7,814 nucleotides of DNA from Deltaproteobacteria bacterium (GTDB lineage Bacteria; Desulfobacterota; GWC2-55-46), in NCBI GenBank assembly GCA_030646655.1, contig JAUSLB010000142.1:1-7814 (forward strand). The letters run 5' to 3'. The position numbers and the translations under genes are program-made. This document shows, one piece after another, positions 1 to 7,755 of this stretch (its first letter is position 1; each line of letters opens with the position of its first letter). The notes beneath the pieces were generated by a model. The model was given only the letters and a program-made list of their open reading frames with translations, had not been told where the DNA came from and did no database searches.

Positions 1-1080
1 CTTGATTATTGAGCTTAAGAGCCTTTTACGCTCTTTTAGCGGGCACCCTGTAAGGTCGTGGCCGTTAAAATAAGTTATGTCGAAGACGAGGTATTTAAGT
101 TCGCTGTCTTTGCCCACGCTCAAGGCGTTCTGCAAGCCCTCGAAGCTCGTTGTCCCGTCTTTTTTTATAAAGACGGCCTCCCCGTCTATCCAAGCCCCGT
201 CAACAGGGATTTTTTTTATCGCCCCGGCTATGGCGGGGAATTTGACCGTCCAGTCGTTTGCGTTCCTCGTAAAGAGGCTTACGCGGCCCTTCTGGATGCG
301 GGATAATATCCTGTAGCCGTCGTATTTAAGCTCATGGAGCCATTCGCTCCCTTTGGGGGGCCTGTCAACGAGCGTAGGCAGTTCAGGTCTCATCTCTTTG
401 GGGATAGGCGCCTTTTTTGATCCCGGTATAGAAGGTATTTCCGGGAGTTTAGGTATGGGCTCTTTCGCGCTCCAGACGGCCTCATGGGAGGCCGCTATCT
501 CCATTATATCTTTGCCTGTAGCTACGCTTAAGGGCTCTTCCTCCGTGATATCGCCCTCTCTTTTCGCCTCCTCGTCATCTTCTTTGACCAAGAGCCATTC
601 GTCTTTTCCTTCCTCCTCTTCCCTTGTCCTGCCCTTTGTCTTTATAAGCGCAAAGCCGCCCCTTAGCTTCCTGCCCTGAAGGGTAAACTTCAATACCCCT
701 TTCTTTAACCCCTCTTGAGGGTCTTCTCGCGGGACCCAAAAACCCTTGTCCCAGAGTAAAACCGTCCCTGCGCCGTATTCGCCTTTCGGGATTACGCCTT
801 CGAAATCCGCGTACTCGATAGGGTGGTCTTCTACATGGACGGCTAACCGCTTGTCTTCGGGGTTTAAGGATGGGCCTTTGGGCACGGCCCAGCTCTTAAG
901 CACGCCTTTAAGCTCAAGCCTAAGGTCGTAGTGGAGCGTCCTTGCGGCGTGCTTCTGGACTGTGAAGAAGCCCCCGCCTTTTTTCTCGGGGGCTTCTTTT
1001 CCGGGCGGCTCGTGGGTCTTTGCGAAATCCCTTTTCCGTGAGTATTCCTCGAGCTTGGATCCTCTGCCCCCCTTTGCCAT
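1..1080 (-). CDS. ligD: ATP-dependent DNA ligase LigD (NHEJ), 3' end outside window
   Basis: This is the N-terminal 360 residues of the end-joining ligase; the frame is open to the window edge. It trims 3' ends and seals double-strand breaks held by Ku. Residues 1 to about 160 are the 3'-phosphoesterase domain, with VQKHAARTLHYDLRLE, WAVPKGPS and HVEDHPIEYADFEG. H44, H50, D52, R54, R78, H86 and Y90 match the seven active-site residues I recall for Pseudomonas LigD at a constant offset of two. A charged, proline-rich linker (about 165-235) leads into the ligase domain: K252 in KYDGYR is the adenylated lysine, followed by TRNANDW, DGE (299-301) and LVFD (331-334). The domain order PE-LIG is that of Pseudomonas-type LigD; whether a polymerase domain follows cannot be seen. 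The ATG lies 3 nt after the ku stop and has only a weak ribosome site, so translation is probably coupled to ku. The gene is partial only because the window ends. Confidence 0.95.
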   Translation of the reverse strand, partial: MAKGGRGSKLEEYSRKRDFAKTHEPPGKEAPEKKGGGFFTVQKHAARTLHYDLRLELKGVLKSWAVPKGPSLNPEDKRLAVHVEDHPIEYADFEGVIPKGEYGAGTVLLWDKGFWVPREDPQEGLKKGVLKFTLQGRKLRGGFALIKTKGRTREEEEGKDEWLLVKEDDEEAKREGDITEEEPLSVATGKDIMEIAASHEAVWSAKEPIPKLPEIPSIPGSKKAPIPKEMRPELPTLVDRPPKGSEWLHELKYDGYRILSRIQKGRVSLFTRNANDWTVKFPAIAGAIKKIPVDGAWIDGEAVFIKKDGTTSFEGLQNALSVGKDSELKYLVFDITYFNGHDLTGCPLKERKRLLSSIIK

Positions 1081-1083
1081 TTT

Positions 1084-1920
1084 TTATTTCTGCGCGGCCT
1101 TCTTGGGTCTCCGGCCTGCCTCGGTCTTTTCTATGGATTTTTTCAGAAGCGACATGAGGTCGATGACCTCTGCCATCTGGGGCGCCTCTTCTGGCAAGGG
1201 CGCCTCTACCGCCGGGGCGGTCTGTCCGGCCGCTATCTTCTGGTTTATGTATTTAAGGAGGTCATCCCTGAAGGTGTCGCGGTACTTCTCAGGCTCCCAG
1301 CCGGCGATCATCCCCTCCACGAGCCTAGAAGCCATATCGAGCTCTTTTTCAGTCACCCCCGGCCCTTCAAGGCCCTCTTCAGGGGTCTCGAGCTCCCCGG
1401 GCTTTTTCAGCTCATCCGCGTACCTTAAAAGGTTGATCACGAGGGCGTTCCCGTAAGGCATCACCGCGCTGATATATTCCCTTGTGTGTATGACGACCTT
1501 GGCTATCCCGGCCTTGCCCGTCTTCTTTAAGGTCTCCCTTAAAAGGGCGTAGCCTTTCAGGCCTCTTTTTAGGGGGGCGAGGTAATAGGGCTTTTCGTAA
1601 TAGGCGGGGTGTATTTCATTCGCGTCAACGAAGTCGATTATCTCGACCGTCTGGGTGGCCTTGGGGTTGGCTCTTTTTAAGTCCTCGTCGCTTAATACCA
1701 CATACATCCCTTCCTCGTACTCGTAGCCTTTTACGAGGTCGGACTGCGTAAGCTCTTTGCCTGTTATCTTGTTTACGCGCTTGTAGCCTACCGGGGAGAG
1801 GTCGGCCTTGTCGAGGAGGTGGAAATCCAGCCTCTCTTCCCTCTTCTCGGCCGAGTAAAGGGCAACGGGGATGTTGACCAAGCCGAAGGTGATTGAGCCT
1901 TTCCAGATCACGTGAGCCAT
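1084..1920 (-). CDS. ku: Ku protein, NHEJ DNA-end binding
   Basis: This is bacterial Ku, 278 residues from the chosen ATG. It forms a homodimeric ring on double-strand DNA ends and recruits LigD. The opening MAHVIWKGSITFGLVNIPV is the classic Ku N-terminus, and the beta-barrel core follows (for example GYKRVNKITGKEL, YYEKPYYLAP, INLLRYADEL). The C-terminal region is Pro/Glu-rich and ends in a basic tail (GRRPKKAAQK) of the kind that binds DNA in bacterial Ku. Start choice: the family begins at this ATG, but the GGGA just upstream is badly spaced. An in-frame TTG at 1953 would add 11 residues and has a better placed AAGGG. I prefer the ATG on family grounds. ligD follows after 3 nt. nirS ends 72 nt upstream on the same strand with no convincing intrinsic terminator between, only a GC-rich stem. 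The length is normal for the family. Confidence 0.94.
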   Translation of the reverse strand: MAHVIWKGSITFGLVNIPVALYSAEKREERLDFHLLDKADLSPVGYKRVNKITGKELTQSDLVKGYEYEEGMYVVLSDEDLKRANPKATQTVEIIDFVDANEIHPAYYEKPYYLAPLKRGLKGYALLRETLKKTGKAGIAKVVIHTREYISAVMPYGNALVINLLRYADELKKPGELETPEEGLEGPGVTEKELDMASRLVEGMIAGWEPEKYRDTFRDDLLKYINQKIAAGQTAPAVEAPLPEEAPQMAEVIDLMSLLKKSIEKTEAGRRPKKAAQK

Positions 1921-1929
1921 ATTCCCGAA

Positions 1930-1979
1930 GACCGCGGCCGATCCCCGCGCCAAAGAGGCAGGCCCTTCCGGCCACGGTC
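1930..1979 (-). repeat. Inverted repeat in the nirS-ku gap
   Basis: The 10-nt arms GACCGCGGCC (1930-1939) and GGCCACGGTC (1970-1979) pair along their full length in minus-strand RNA, with one G-U pair, around a 30-nt loop. The stem ends 9 nt upstream of the ku ATG, and the alternative TTG start lies in the loop. There is no T-tract after it, so it does not look like an intrinsic terminator. It could be a leader structure for ku, an mRNA processing site or chance in a GC-rich gap. Confidence 0.45.
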
Positions 1980-1992
1980 AGGGGAGAAGCCT

Positions 1993-3744
<1,752 letters not shown>

Positions 3745-3777
3745 TTATTGGTGCTCTGGTAGGCAGCTGGCCCTTTT

Positions 3778-4030
3778 TAGCAGGCCGTTGAAAAACAGCC
3801 TGCTAACTAATGCAATCCCATAATTTGGGGATGGATTGCCAAAATTACGAGACTAAAAAAATCGAGCAATTTGTAAGGATTGGACGTCTGGATGCTCGCC
3901 TGCTCACGAAGTGACAAGGCGAGCTCTATAAATGAAAGATTTCCTTGCCGGATAGAACGGAGTTCTGCCATTCACTCCGGCCAAATCGTGGTTGAAAAAG
4001 TCCAGGACGGGGTTTTTCAACATCCTGTTA
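3778..4030. mobile_element. MITE-like non-coding element, 253 bp, upstream of nirS
   Basis: The element is bounded by imperfect terminal inverted repeats: TAGCAGGCCGTTGAAAAAC (3778-3796) and its counterpart at 4012-4030, matching at 16 of 19 positions. The first 66 nt (3778-3843) recur at 7753-7814 in the same orientation, so this is a dispersed repeat. It has no transposase and no convincing ORF. Inside are several stems: a left-end hairpin TAGCAGGC...GCCTGCTA with GAAA loop; GCTCGCC/GGCGAGC (3894-3900 with 3918-3924, with an inner TCAC-GAA-GTGA); GCCGGA/TCCGGC (3947-3952 with 3976-3981); and GTTGAAAAA/TTTTTCAAC (3991-3999 with 4013-4021). No clear target duplication is seen; a 2-3 nt TA/TTA is possible. 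The GTTGAAAAAC end resembles some insertion-sequence termini, suggesting mobilisation by a transposase encoded elsewhere. Confidence 0.7.
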
Positions 4031-4035
4031 GATGA

Positions 4036-4122
4036 AAAGGGGCGGTATAGTGGGTTTGTTGTTTGTTTTTTTAAGTTTAAACGGCTTTTCCCCGTTTCTT
4101 GCTTAAAAAACACCGCCCCTTT
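4036..4122. repeat. Long nested stem structure (possible terminator or structured RNA)
   Basis: Three sets of complementary arms nest in order: AAAGGGGCGGT (4036-4046) with ACCGCCCCTTT (4112-4122), TTTTTTAAG (4067-4075) with CTTAAAAAA (4102-4110), and AAACGG (4079-4084) with CCGTTT (4092-4097). An unpaired 20-nt T/G-rich strand at 4047-4066 makes the fold asymmetric. Read on the minus strand, the outer stem is followed by UUUU, so it could end the transcript of the beta-CASP gene upstream. It starts 5 nt from the right end of the MITE-like element and may belong to the same mobile unit. A further direct copy of AAAGGGGCGG lies at 4190-4199. Confidence 0.5.
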
Positions 4123-4249
4123 ATAGATATACTTTATAAGGAAATTTTAAAGTGTCAAGTCCCAAAAAGGTGTTTTGGGATAAATATTTAAAGGGGCGGA
4201 TCCCGGACTGGAAGCAGAGGGCCTTAGGGGTTTTTAAAAAGGAAGTTTT
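4123..4249. other. AT-rich spacer downstream of the beta-CASP gene
   Basis: No gene is seen here. The stretch contains a small A/T-rich hairpin (TCCCAAAA at 4160-4167 with TTTTGGGA at 4173-4180) and the promoter-like motif listed separately. A direct copy of AAAGGGGCGG (4190-4199) from the neighbouring stem structure is also present. The hairpin could weakly terminate the minus-strand transcript but lacks a proper T-tract directly after it. Confidence 0.4.
4131..4158 (-). promoter_or_regulatory. Promoter-like motif pointing towards nirS
   Basis: On the minus strand there is a consensus TTGACA (4153-4158). TAAAGT (4131-4136) follows after a 16-nt spacer, with TATAAA overlapping at a 14-nt spacer. 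A transcript starting here would cross the nested stem structure and the MITE-like element before reaching nirS about 410 nt further on. The -35 is good and the -10 only fair. Confidence 0.3.
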
Positions 4250-5632
4250 TTAAAGCTCGAATGTATCGCCGTCCTTTGGCCGCTCAGTTATAAGGCCGTA
4301 TTTTTCCTTGATAATTTTCCCCAAAGACTCTGCCGCGCTCTTTTCCCCGTGTACGATGAAGACCTTTGGAGCGTTCGTAAAGCCCGAAAGCCACTCGGCA
4401 AGCCCTTCTTTCCCGGCGTGGGCTGAAAACCCGTTTATGGTATAGATCGAAGCCTTGATTACGACCTCCTCGCCAAGCATATATACTGATTTCGCGCCGT
4501 CAACTATCTTTCTTCCAAGAGTCCCTTCAGCCTGATAGCCTACGAATATCACGCTGCACTCAGGCCTCCAGAGGTTGTGCTTCAAGTGGTGCCTGATCCT
4601 GCCGCCCTCGCACATGCCGCTGCCCGCGATAATGATATTGCCGGATTTCAGGCGGTTGAGCCTCATCGAGTCCTCTGAAGAGCGGACGAAGTGGAGCCTT
4701 ATCGAGGTATCGGACTGCTTCGTGGTAAATAGCCTCCGGGCCTCCTCGTCAAAACACTCGGGGTGCGCGAGGTATACTTTAGTGACCGCCTCGGCAAGGG
4801 GGCTGTCGAGATAGACATCGATCCTGTAGAGCCTGCCTTCCCGTACGAGGTTGTTTAAGATATAGAGGAGGTCCTGCGCCCTGCCGACGGCAAACGAGGG
4901 TATGTAGACGTTGCCGCCCCTTTTGAAAGTGGCCTTTATGGCGGCGACGAGCTCGTTTATCGATTCCTTAAGGGGCTTATGGGACCTGTTGCCGTAGGTC
5001 GATTCCATCACTATATAATCCGCGGCCTCGGGCACGAGAGGGTCGCGTATGATGGGGTTTCCCTTTTTGCCTATGTCGCCTGAAAATACTATTACCTTTT
5101 CCTGACTGCTGTCCTGAAACGCGAGCTCAAGGGTCGCGGAGCCGAGGATATGGCCCGCGTCCAGAAATCTGTATTTTACCCCGCCTCCCAAGTGGAAGAC
5201 CTTGTCATATGGCTTGGTATCGAATAAGGGAAGCACGCCTTCGACGTCGGAAGTGGTAAATAGGGGCTGGACAGGCGGCATGCCGAGCCTTAAGCCCCTT
5301 TTCGTCTCCCATTCAGCGTCGCTCTCGAGTATGTTGGCCGAGTCGTAAAGCATCGGCTCAAGGAGGTCGCGGGTCGCAGGCGTAGAGATTATCCTGCCTT
5401 TGAAACCTTCTTTTAAGGCCTTGGGCAGGAGCCCTGAGTGGTCTATATGGGCGTGGGTGACGAAAATATAGTCTATTTCAGCCGGGATAAAGGGGAAGGG
5501 GGCCCTGTTGAGATCGTCCGTTCCGTTGCCCTGATGCATGCCGCACTCAACGAGGATCTTAAATTTATTGACCTCGATATAGAAGCAGGACCCGGTAACG
5601 GTTGACGCCCCGCCTACGAACTTAAGCTTCAA
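4250..5632 (-). CDS. Beta-CASP metallo-beta-lactamase-fold RNase (CPSF73/TTHA0252-like)
   Basis: This is a 460-residue zinc-dependent nuclease-type protein, probably cytoplasmic and acting on RNA. The MBL fold shows motif 2 HAHIDH (60-65), motif 3 H161 in AGHILGS and motif 4 D186 in SGDIG. The beta-CASP insert has E210 in MESTYGN (motif A), the tandem HH at 348-349 in GGRIRHHL (motif B) and H428 in VHGE (motif C). The C-terminal part (GFSAHAG, FIVHGEK) is the RMMBL region, in which the usual GFSAHAD aspartate is glycine here. All metal ligands are present, so it should be active. Bacterial homologues of this length act as endo- or exonucleases on RNA, but the substrate cannot be told from sequence. 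The start is TTG, supported by AAAGGAGG (5640-5647) ending 7 nt upstream. It is divergent from the radical SAM gene and appears to be a single-gene unit. Confidence 0.93.
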   Translation of the reverse strand: MKLKFVGGASTVTGSCFYIEVNKFKILVECGMHQGNGTDDLNRAPFPFIPAEIDYIFVTHAHIDHSGLLPKALKEGFKGRIISTPATRDLLEPMLYDSANILESDAEWETKRGLRLGMPPVQPLFTTSDVEGVLPLFDTKPYDKVFHLGGGVKYRFLDAGHILGSATLELAFQDSSQEKVIVFSGDIGKKGNPIIRDPLVPEAADYIVMESTYGNRSHKPLKESINELVAAIKATFKRGGNVYIPSFAVGRAQDLLYILNNLVREGRLYRIDVYLDSPLAEAVTKVYLAHPECFDEEARRLFTTKQSDTSIRLHFVRSSEDSMRLNRLKSGNIIIAGSGMCEGGRIRHHLKHNLWRPECSVIFVGYQAEGTLGRKIVDGAKSVYMLGEEVVIKASIYTINGFSAHAGKEGLAEWLSGFTNAPKVFIVHGEKSAAESLGKIIKEKYGLITERPKDGDTFEL

Positions 5633-5647
5633 TAGCGCGCCTCCTTT

Positions 5648-5803
5648 GGTAGTTAAGGCCCGAGTTTAACATATTTTTACACCCGAATCATCCCTATAAA
5701 AATCAAAAGATCTTAGATACTTATCCCAGAAAACCCCGCTGCCGCCTTGACTGACGGCAAAATAAGTGTCCTAATTTACTAAAGCCCCTTTGCTAAACCT
5801 TTC
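5648..5803. other. Divergent intergenic region between beta-CASP and radical SAM genes
   Basis: This spacer must hold promoters for both divergent genes. For the plus-strand gene the best candidate is TTGACT (5747-5752), 17 nt, then CCTAAT (5770-5775). The -35 is good and the -10 poor. The TTGACT lies in the loop of a small inverted repeat, TGCCG (5740-5744) with CGGCA (5755-5759), which could be an operator. For the minus-strand gene the AT-rich stretch around 5665-5680 offers only partial -10 matches. Confidence 0.3.
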
Positions 5804-5816
5804 GGAGGAGGAGTCC

Positions 5817-6983
5817 ATGAGCGCTGTATTTAAAGGTACTTCAGGCGGGAAGGATTTGACCGGAGGTCCTCAACATTCAACGATAAGGTATAAGACAAAG
5901 AACGCGATGCTGGGCTTAAAGTGCTGGTACATACCTTATGTAAAGTCCAGATACTATAGCGATAGGTTCAGGCCCCTTCTTTCTTATTTATTCACCGAAT
6001 GGAAGTGCAATATAAACTGCTATTACTGCTATACATGGGATAATAAGGTCAAAGGCATGACGCTCGAGACGGCCAAAAGGAGCATCGACTGGCTTAAGAC
6101 GGTGGGGTGCAGGGTGCTTGCGATAATGGGCGGAGAGCCGCTGCTGAGGAAAGGGTTCATACTCGATGTCATCAAATACGGGGCGGACAGCGGCTTTTTC
6201 GTATATCTTCCCACTAACGGGCTTCTTATGGACAGGGACTTTATAGACAGGGCCGGAGAAAACCGCGTTGCCGCCATAAACCTCGCTGTCGATTCGATCG
6301 AGGAAAAACCCGGCCTGCCGAAGAGCTTTAAAAAGATAGAGCCCCAGTTCAAGTACCTTGTAAAGCAAAGACAGAGATACGGCTACATAGTGTTTTTTAA
6401 TATCAACATAACCTCGAAGAACATAGAAGACGTAAAGAGGCTTACTGAGATCGCCCGCGAGCACAATATCGGCACCGACTACCACATAAACGAGATGCCC
6501 ATAATAGAGCAGAGCCACTATAAGTTCGGGGACAAGGGCTGCTGGATAACGGACGATTACTACAGGGAGATAGACGAGCTGGTTGACTGGATAATCGAGA
6601 AGAACAGGAGCGGATACCCTATGGTCAATTCCATCGAGCACATAAACGCCATGAAGGGCTTTGTCCGCCATAAGGCAGAGCCGTGGTCTTGCAGGGCAGG
6701 GCACAACTCGCTTGTGATACGCACGGATGGCACGCTTGCGCCGTGCTTTGAGCTCTATTCATCCAAAAAGGACTGGGGCAGGATCTTTGAGCCGAATTTT
6801 TGCCAAAGGGAGCTGAGCCTGCAGAAGGAGGAGTGCAACCCTAAGTGCCTTTCCACATGCAACTTTCAGGTATCTCATTACTACAACTCCTACTCAAGCG
6901 GGCTTGAGTGGGTGAGAAAGCATTTTCATTTTCACAGGGGCTTTACCCCGAAAGGGGGATGCGCGGAGACGGATACCGCTTAA
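5817..6983 (+). CDS. Radical SAM protein with SPASM-like C-terminal cysteines, function unknown
   Basis: The protein has 388 residues. C64-x3-C68-x2-C71 (CNINCYYC) binds the SAM-cleaving 4Fe-4S cluster, GGEP (105-108) contacts SAM, and the (beta/alpha) barrel runs to about 285. A SPASM-like tail follows with C292, C310, C329, C340, C344 and C348, spaced as for one or two auxiliary clusters. About 60 aromatic and basic residues precede the cluster motif, including GLKCWYIPYVKSRYY, and the C-terminal end holds HFHFHRG. Such enzymes often modify peptides or cofactors, but no precursor peptide or partner gene is adjacent. The start is the ATG preceded by GGAGGAGGAG (5804-5813); an in-frame TTG at 5790 lacks such a site and would place the ribosome site inside the gene. 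An intrinsic terminator follows directly. It is not NirJ: outside the radical SAM core it does not resemble that heme d1 enzyme. I recognise the general type, not a named family. Confidence 0.9.
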   Translation: MSAVFKGTSGGKDLTGGPQHSTIRYKTKNAMLGLKCWYIPYVKSRYYSDRFRPLLSYLFTEWKCNINCYYCYTWDNKVKGMTLETAKRSIDWLKTVGCRVLAIMGGEPLLRKGFILDVIKYGADSGFFVYLPTNGLLMDRDFIDRAGENRVAAINLAVDSIEEKPGLPKSFKKIEPQFKYLVKQRQRYGYIVFFNINITSKNIEDVKRLTEIAREHNIGTDYHINEMPIIEQSHYKFGDKGCWITDDYYREIDELVDWIIEKNRSGYPMVNSIEHINAMKGFVRHKAEPWSCRAGHNSLVIRTDGTLAPCFELYSSKKDWGRIFEPNFCQRELSLQKEECNPKCLSTCNFQVSHYYNSYSSGLEWVRKHFHFHRGFTPKGGCAETDTA

Positions 6984-6987
6984 AATG

Positions 6988-7019
6988 AAAATTCTCCGCC
7001 ATAAATGACGGAGAATTTT
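6988..7019 (+). terminator. Intrinsic terminator after the radical SAM gene
   Basis: AAAATTCTCCG (6988-6998) and CGGAGAATTTT (7009-7019) pair perfectly over 11 bp. The inner CAT-AA-ATG can pair too, after one C/A mismatch. The stem starts 4 nt past the stop codon, and the A-tract and T-tract make it usable in both directions. Its core (CCGCCATAAATGACGG) is also related to the two hairpins that follow, so it may have arisen from a REP-like repeat. Confidence 0.8.
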
Positions 7020-7044
7020 GATGGTACGGAAAATCATTTTTATT

Positions 7045-7089
7045 TGCCAGCCTTGACCCGCCGCTAAAGCGACGGGATTGCGGCTGGCA
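7045..7089. repeat. REP-like compound hairpin 1
   Basis: The outer arms TGCCAGCC (7045-7052) and GGCTGGCA (7082-7089) enclose an inner hairpin CCCG-c-CGCT-AA-AGCG-a-CGGG (7057-7076) with a single C/A mismatch. There is no T-tract after it. The inner core shares its CCGCC-N2-TAA layout with the terminator before it and the hairpin after it. Confidence 0.6.
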
Positions 7090-7103
7090 TACCCATTCAA
7101 TTG

Positions 7104-7123
7104 CCCCGCCATAAGTGGCGGGG
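7104..7123. repeat. REP-like hairpin 2
   Basis: CCCCGCCA (7104-7111) pairs perfectly with TGGCGGGG (7116-7123) across a TAAG loop. It is nearly identical to the core of the preceding terminator (CCGCCATAAATGACGG against CCGCCATAAGTGGCGG). Short CCGCCATAA-type palindromes of this kind behave as REP-like intergenic repeats. Confidence 0.6.
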
Positions 7124-7130
7124 GTGCTCT

Positions 7131-7162
7131 GCGCACGGCACAATCTCAAATCGTGCGCTTTT
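7131..7162 (+). terminator. Possible weak terminator
   Basis: GCGCACG (7131-7137) pairs with CGTGCGC (7152-7158) across a 14-nt loop and is followed by TTTT. It is a 7-bp stem lying well away from any gene end, so it could be a backup terminator for the upstream unit or only part of the palindrome-rich spacer. Confidence 0.35.
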
Positions 7163-7247
7163 AGAAAACGGCTCTTTCTGCGAATAGGCACGCTTGAGAA
7201 CCGCCCGGGCCAGGCGTGTCGGCAAGGTAATTGTCTTTTATATAGCT
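7163..7247. other. Spacer with possible -10 box for the small-gene operon
   Basis: No gene is visible. TATATA at 7239-7244 is a plausible -10 box, with no good -35 at the right distance. If it is used, transcription would start at about the first bases of the perfect palindrome downstream, so the mRNA would begin with a hairpin. Confidence 0.2.
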
Positions 7248-7285
7248 CGGCGGAGTCCCGCCCTTTTAAGGGCGGGACTCCGCCG
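7248..7285. repeat. Perfect 18-bp-arm palindrome ahead of the SAP/YHS operon
   Basis: CGGCGGAGTCCCGCCCTT (7248-7265) is exactly complementary to 7268-7285, separated only by TT. It lies 15 nt before the AGGAGG of the next gene. It has no T-tract on the plus side, so it is not a standard terminator for upstream transcription. It could protect the 5' end of the operon mRNA, be a cruciform or protein site, or be a mobile palindromic repeat. Confidence 0.75.
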
Positions 7286-7316
7286 AAGCACCCGATTAAA
7301 AGGAGGGATGCAGTCG

Positions 7317-7571
7317 ATGCTGATGGAGGATATCAGAAAAAAGGCGAAGGAACTGGGGGTTCAGGCCGGGAGGGTAAATAAGATAGAGCTTATAAGGTCT
7401 ATACAGACGGCCGAGGGTAACTCCCCGTGCTTCGCTACGGTGACGGATTATTGCGACCAGTTTACCTGCTGTTTCATGGAGGACTGCCTTGGGAGGGAGA
7501 CAAAGAGCCCCCCTAAGGCCGGCCGGGCCCCCTCGCTAAAAAAGAGGGGCAGCGTAAGAAAGAGCAAATGA
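7317..7571 (+). CDS. Small SAP-domain-like protein with C-terminal cysteine cluster
   Basis: The protein has 84 residues from the chosen ATG. Residues 1-33 (MEDIRKKAKELGV, then GRVNKIELIRSIQ) form a SAP / Rho-N-like helix-extended-helix, a fold usually linked to nucleic-acid binding. Residues 36-58 carry cysteines at 38, 46, 51, 52 and 57 (PCF...YCDQF.CC...DC), a pattern I recall from small SAP-type proteins of anaerobes and one that could bind metal. The tail (from about 62) is Lys/Arg/Pro-rich. Start choice: AGGAGG (7301-7306) is 10 nt before this ATG. ATG 7308 would leave a 1-nt gap and ATG 7323 a 16-nt gap, so 7317 fits best. Thirteen nt separate its stop from the YHS gene, implying one transcript. 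The molecular role is unknown, and metal or DNA binding is inference. Confidence 0.8.
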   Translation: MLMEDIRKKAKELGVQAGRVNKIELIRSIQTAEGNSPCFATVTDYCDQFTCCFMEDCLGRETKSPPKAGRAPSLKKRGSVRKSK

Positions 7572-7584
7572 AAGGAGGTGCCTT

Positions 7585-7755
7585 ATGCCTAAAGACCCAG
7601 TATGCAAGATGGAGATAAGCAAGGAAAACGCCGCGGCTGAATCCCAGTACAAGGGGAGTACCTATTATTTCTGCAGCGCGGAGTGCAAGGAGAGCTTCGA
7701 TAAGCAGCCTGATAGGTACGCTGAGAGAGCGAAGAAGGCGGCGGGGATGAAGTAG
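7585..7755 (+). CDS. YHS-domain small metal-binding-type protein
   Basis: This 56-residue protein is essentially one YHS domain: DPVCKMEI at 4-11, YKGSTYYFCSAEC at 22-34 and F38 with PDRY at 42-45. C7, C30 and C34 are the likely metal ligands. The same module occurs at the ends of copper P-type ATPases and in free-standing form near heavy-metal and respiratory genes. AAAGGAGGTG (7571-7580) overlaps the stop of the SAP gene and lies just ahead of the ATG, so translation is probably coupled. The product is cytoplasmic, with no signal peptide. The oddity is at the 3' end: the stop TAG (7753-7755) is the first triplet of a dispersed repeat, and the last codons (GGG ATG AAG) form part of a perfect hairpin arm. 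The C-terminus may therefore have been reshaped by the repeat. The specific metal or partner is not evident. Confidence 0.88.
   Translation: MPKDPVCKMEISKENAAAESQYKGSTYYFCSAECKESFDKQPDRYAERAKKAAGMK

Noticed and set aside
353..679. Plus-strand frame rich in Ser, opposite ligD
   Set aside because: It is the antisense shadow of the charged linker of LigD; the ligD frame has clear catalytic motifs throughout.
3904..4113. A 69-residue minus-strand reading frame
   Set aside because: It runs across the boundary of the MITE-like element and the nested stem, has no ribosome site or recognisable domain, and is best explained as chance in repeat sequence.
5790..5816. TTG start for the radical SAM gene
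   Set aside because: It would put the strong GGAGGAGGAG inside the coding sequence, and no ribosome site precedes it.
5817..6983. Radical SAM gene as NirJ for heme d1 synthesis, given nirS nearby
   Set aside because: It shares the cluster motif but not the flanking sequence or C-terminal pattern I know for NirJ, and it is not in the nirS transcript.
6988..7285. CRISPR-like array
   Set aside because: The repeated hairpins are only related in their short cores, with irregular spacing and no uniform repeat length, and no cas gene is present.
7194..7316. Upstream extension of the SAP-type protein
   Set aside because: It would translate through the perfect palindrome, lacks a ribosome site, and the AGGAGG at 7301 supports a start at 7317.
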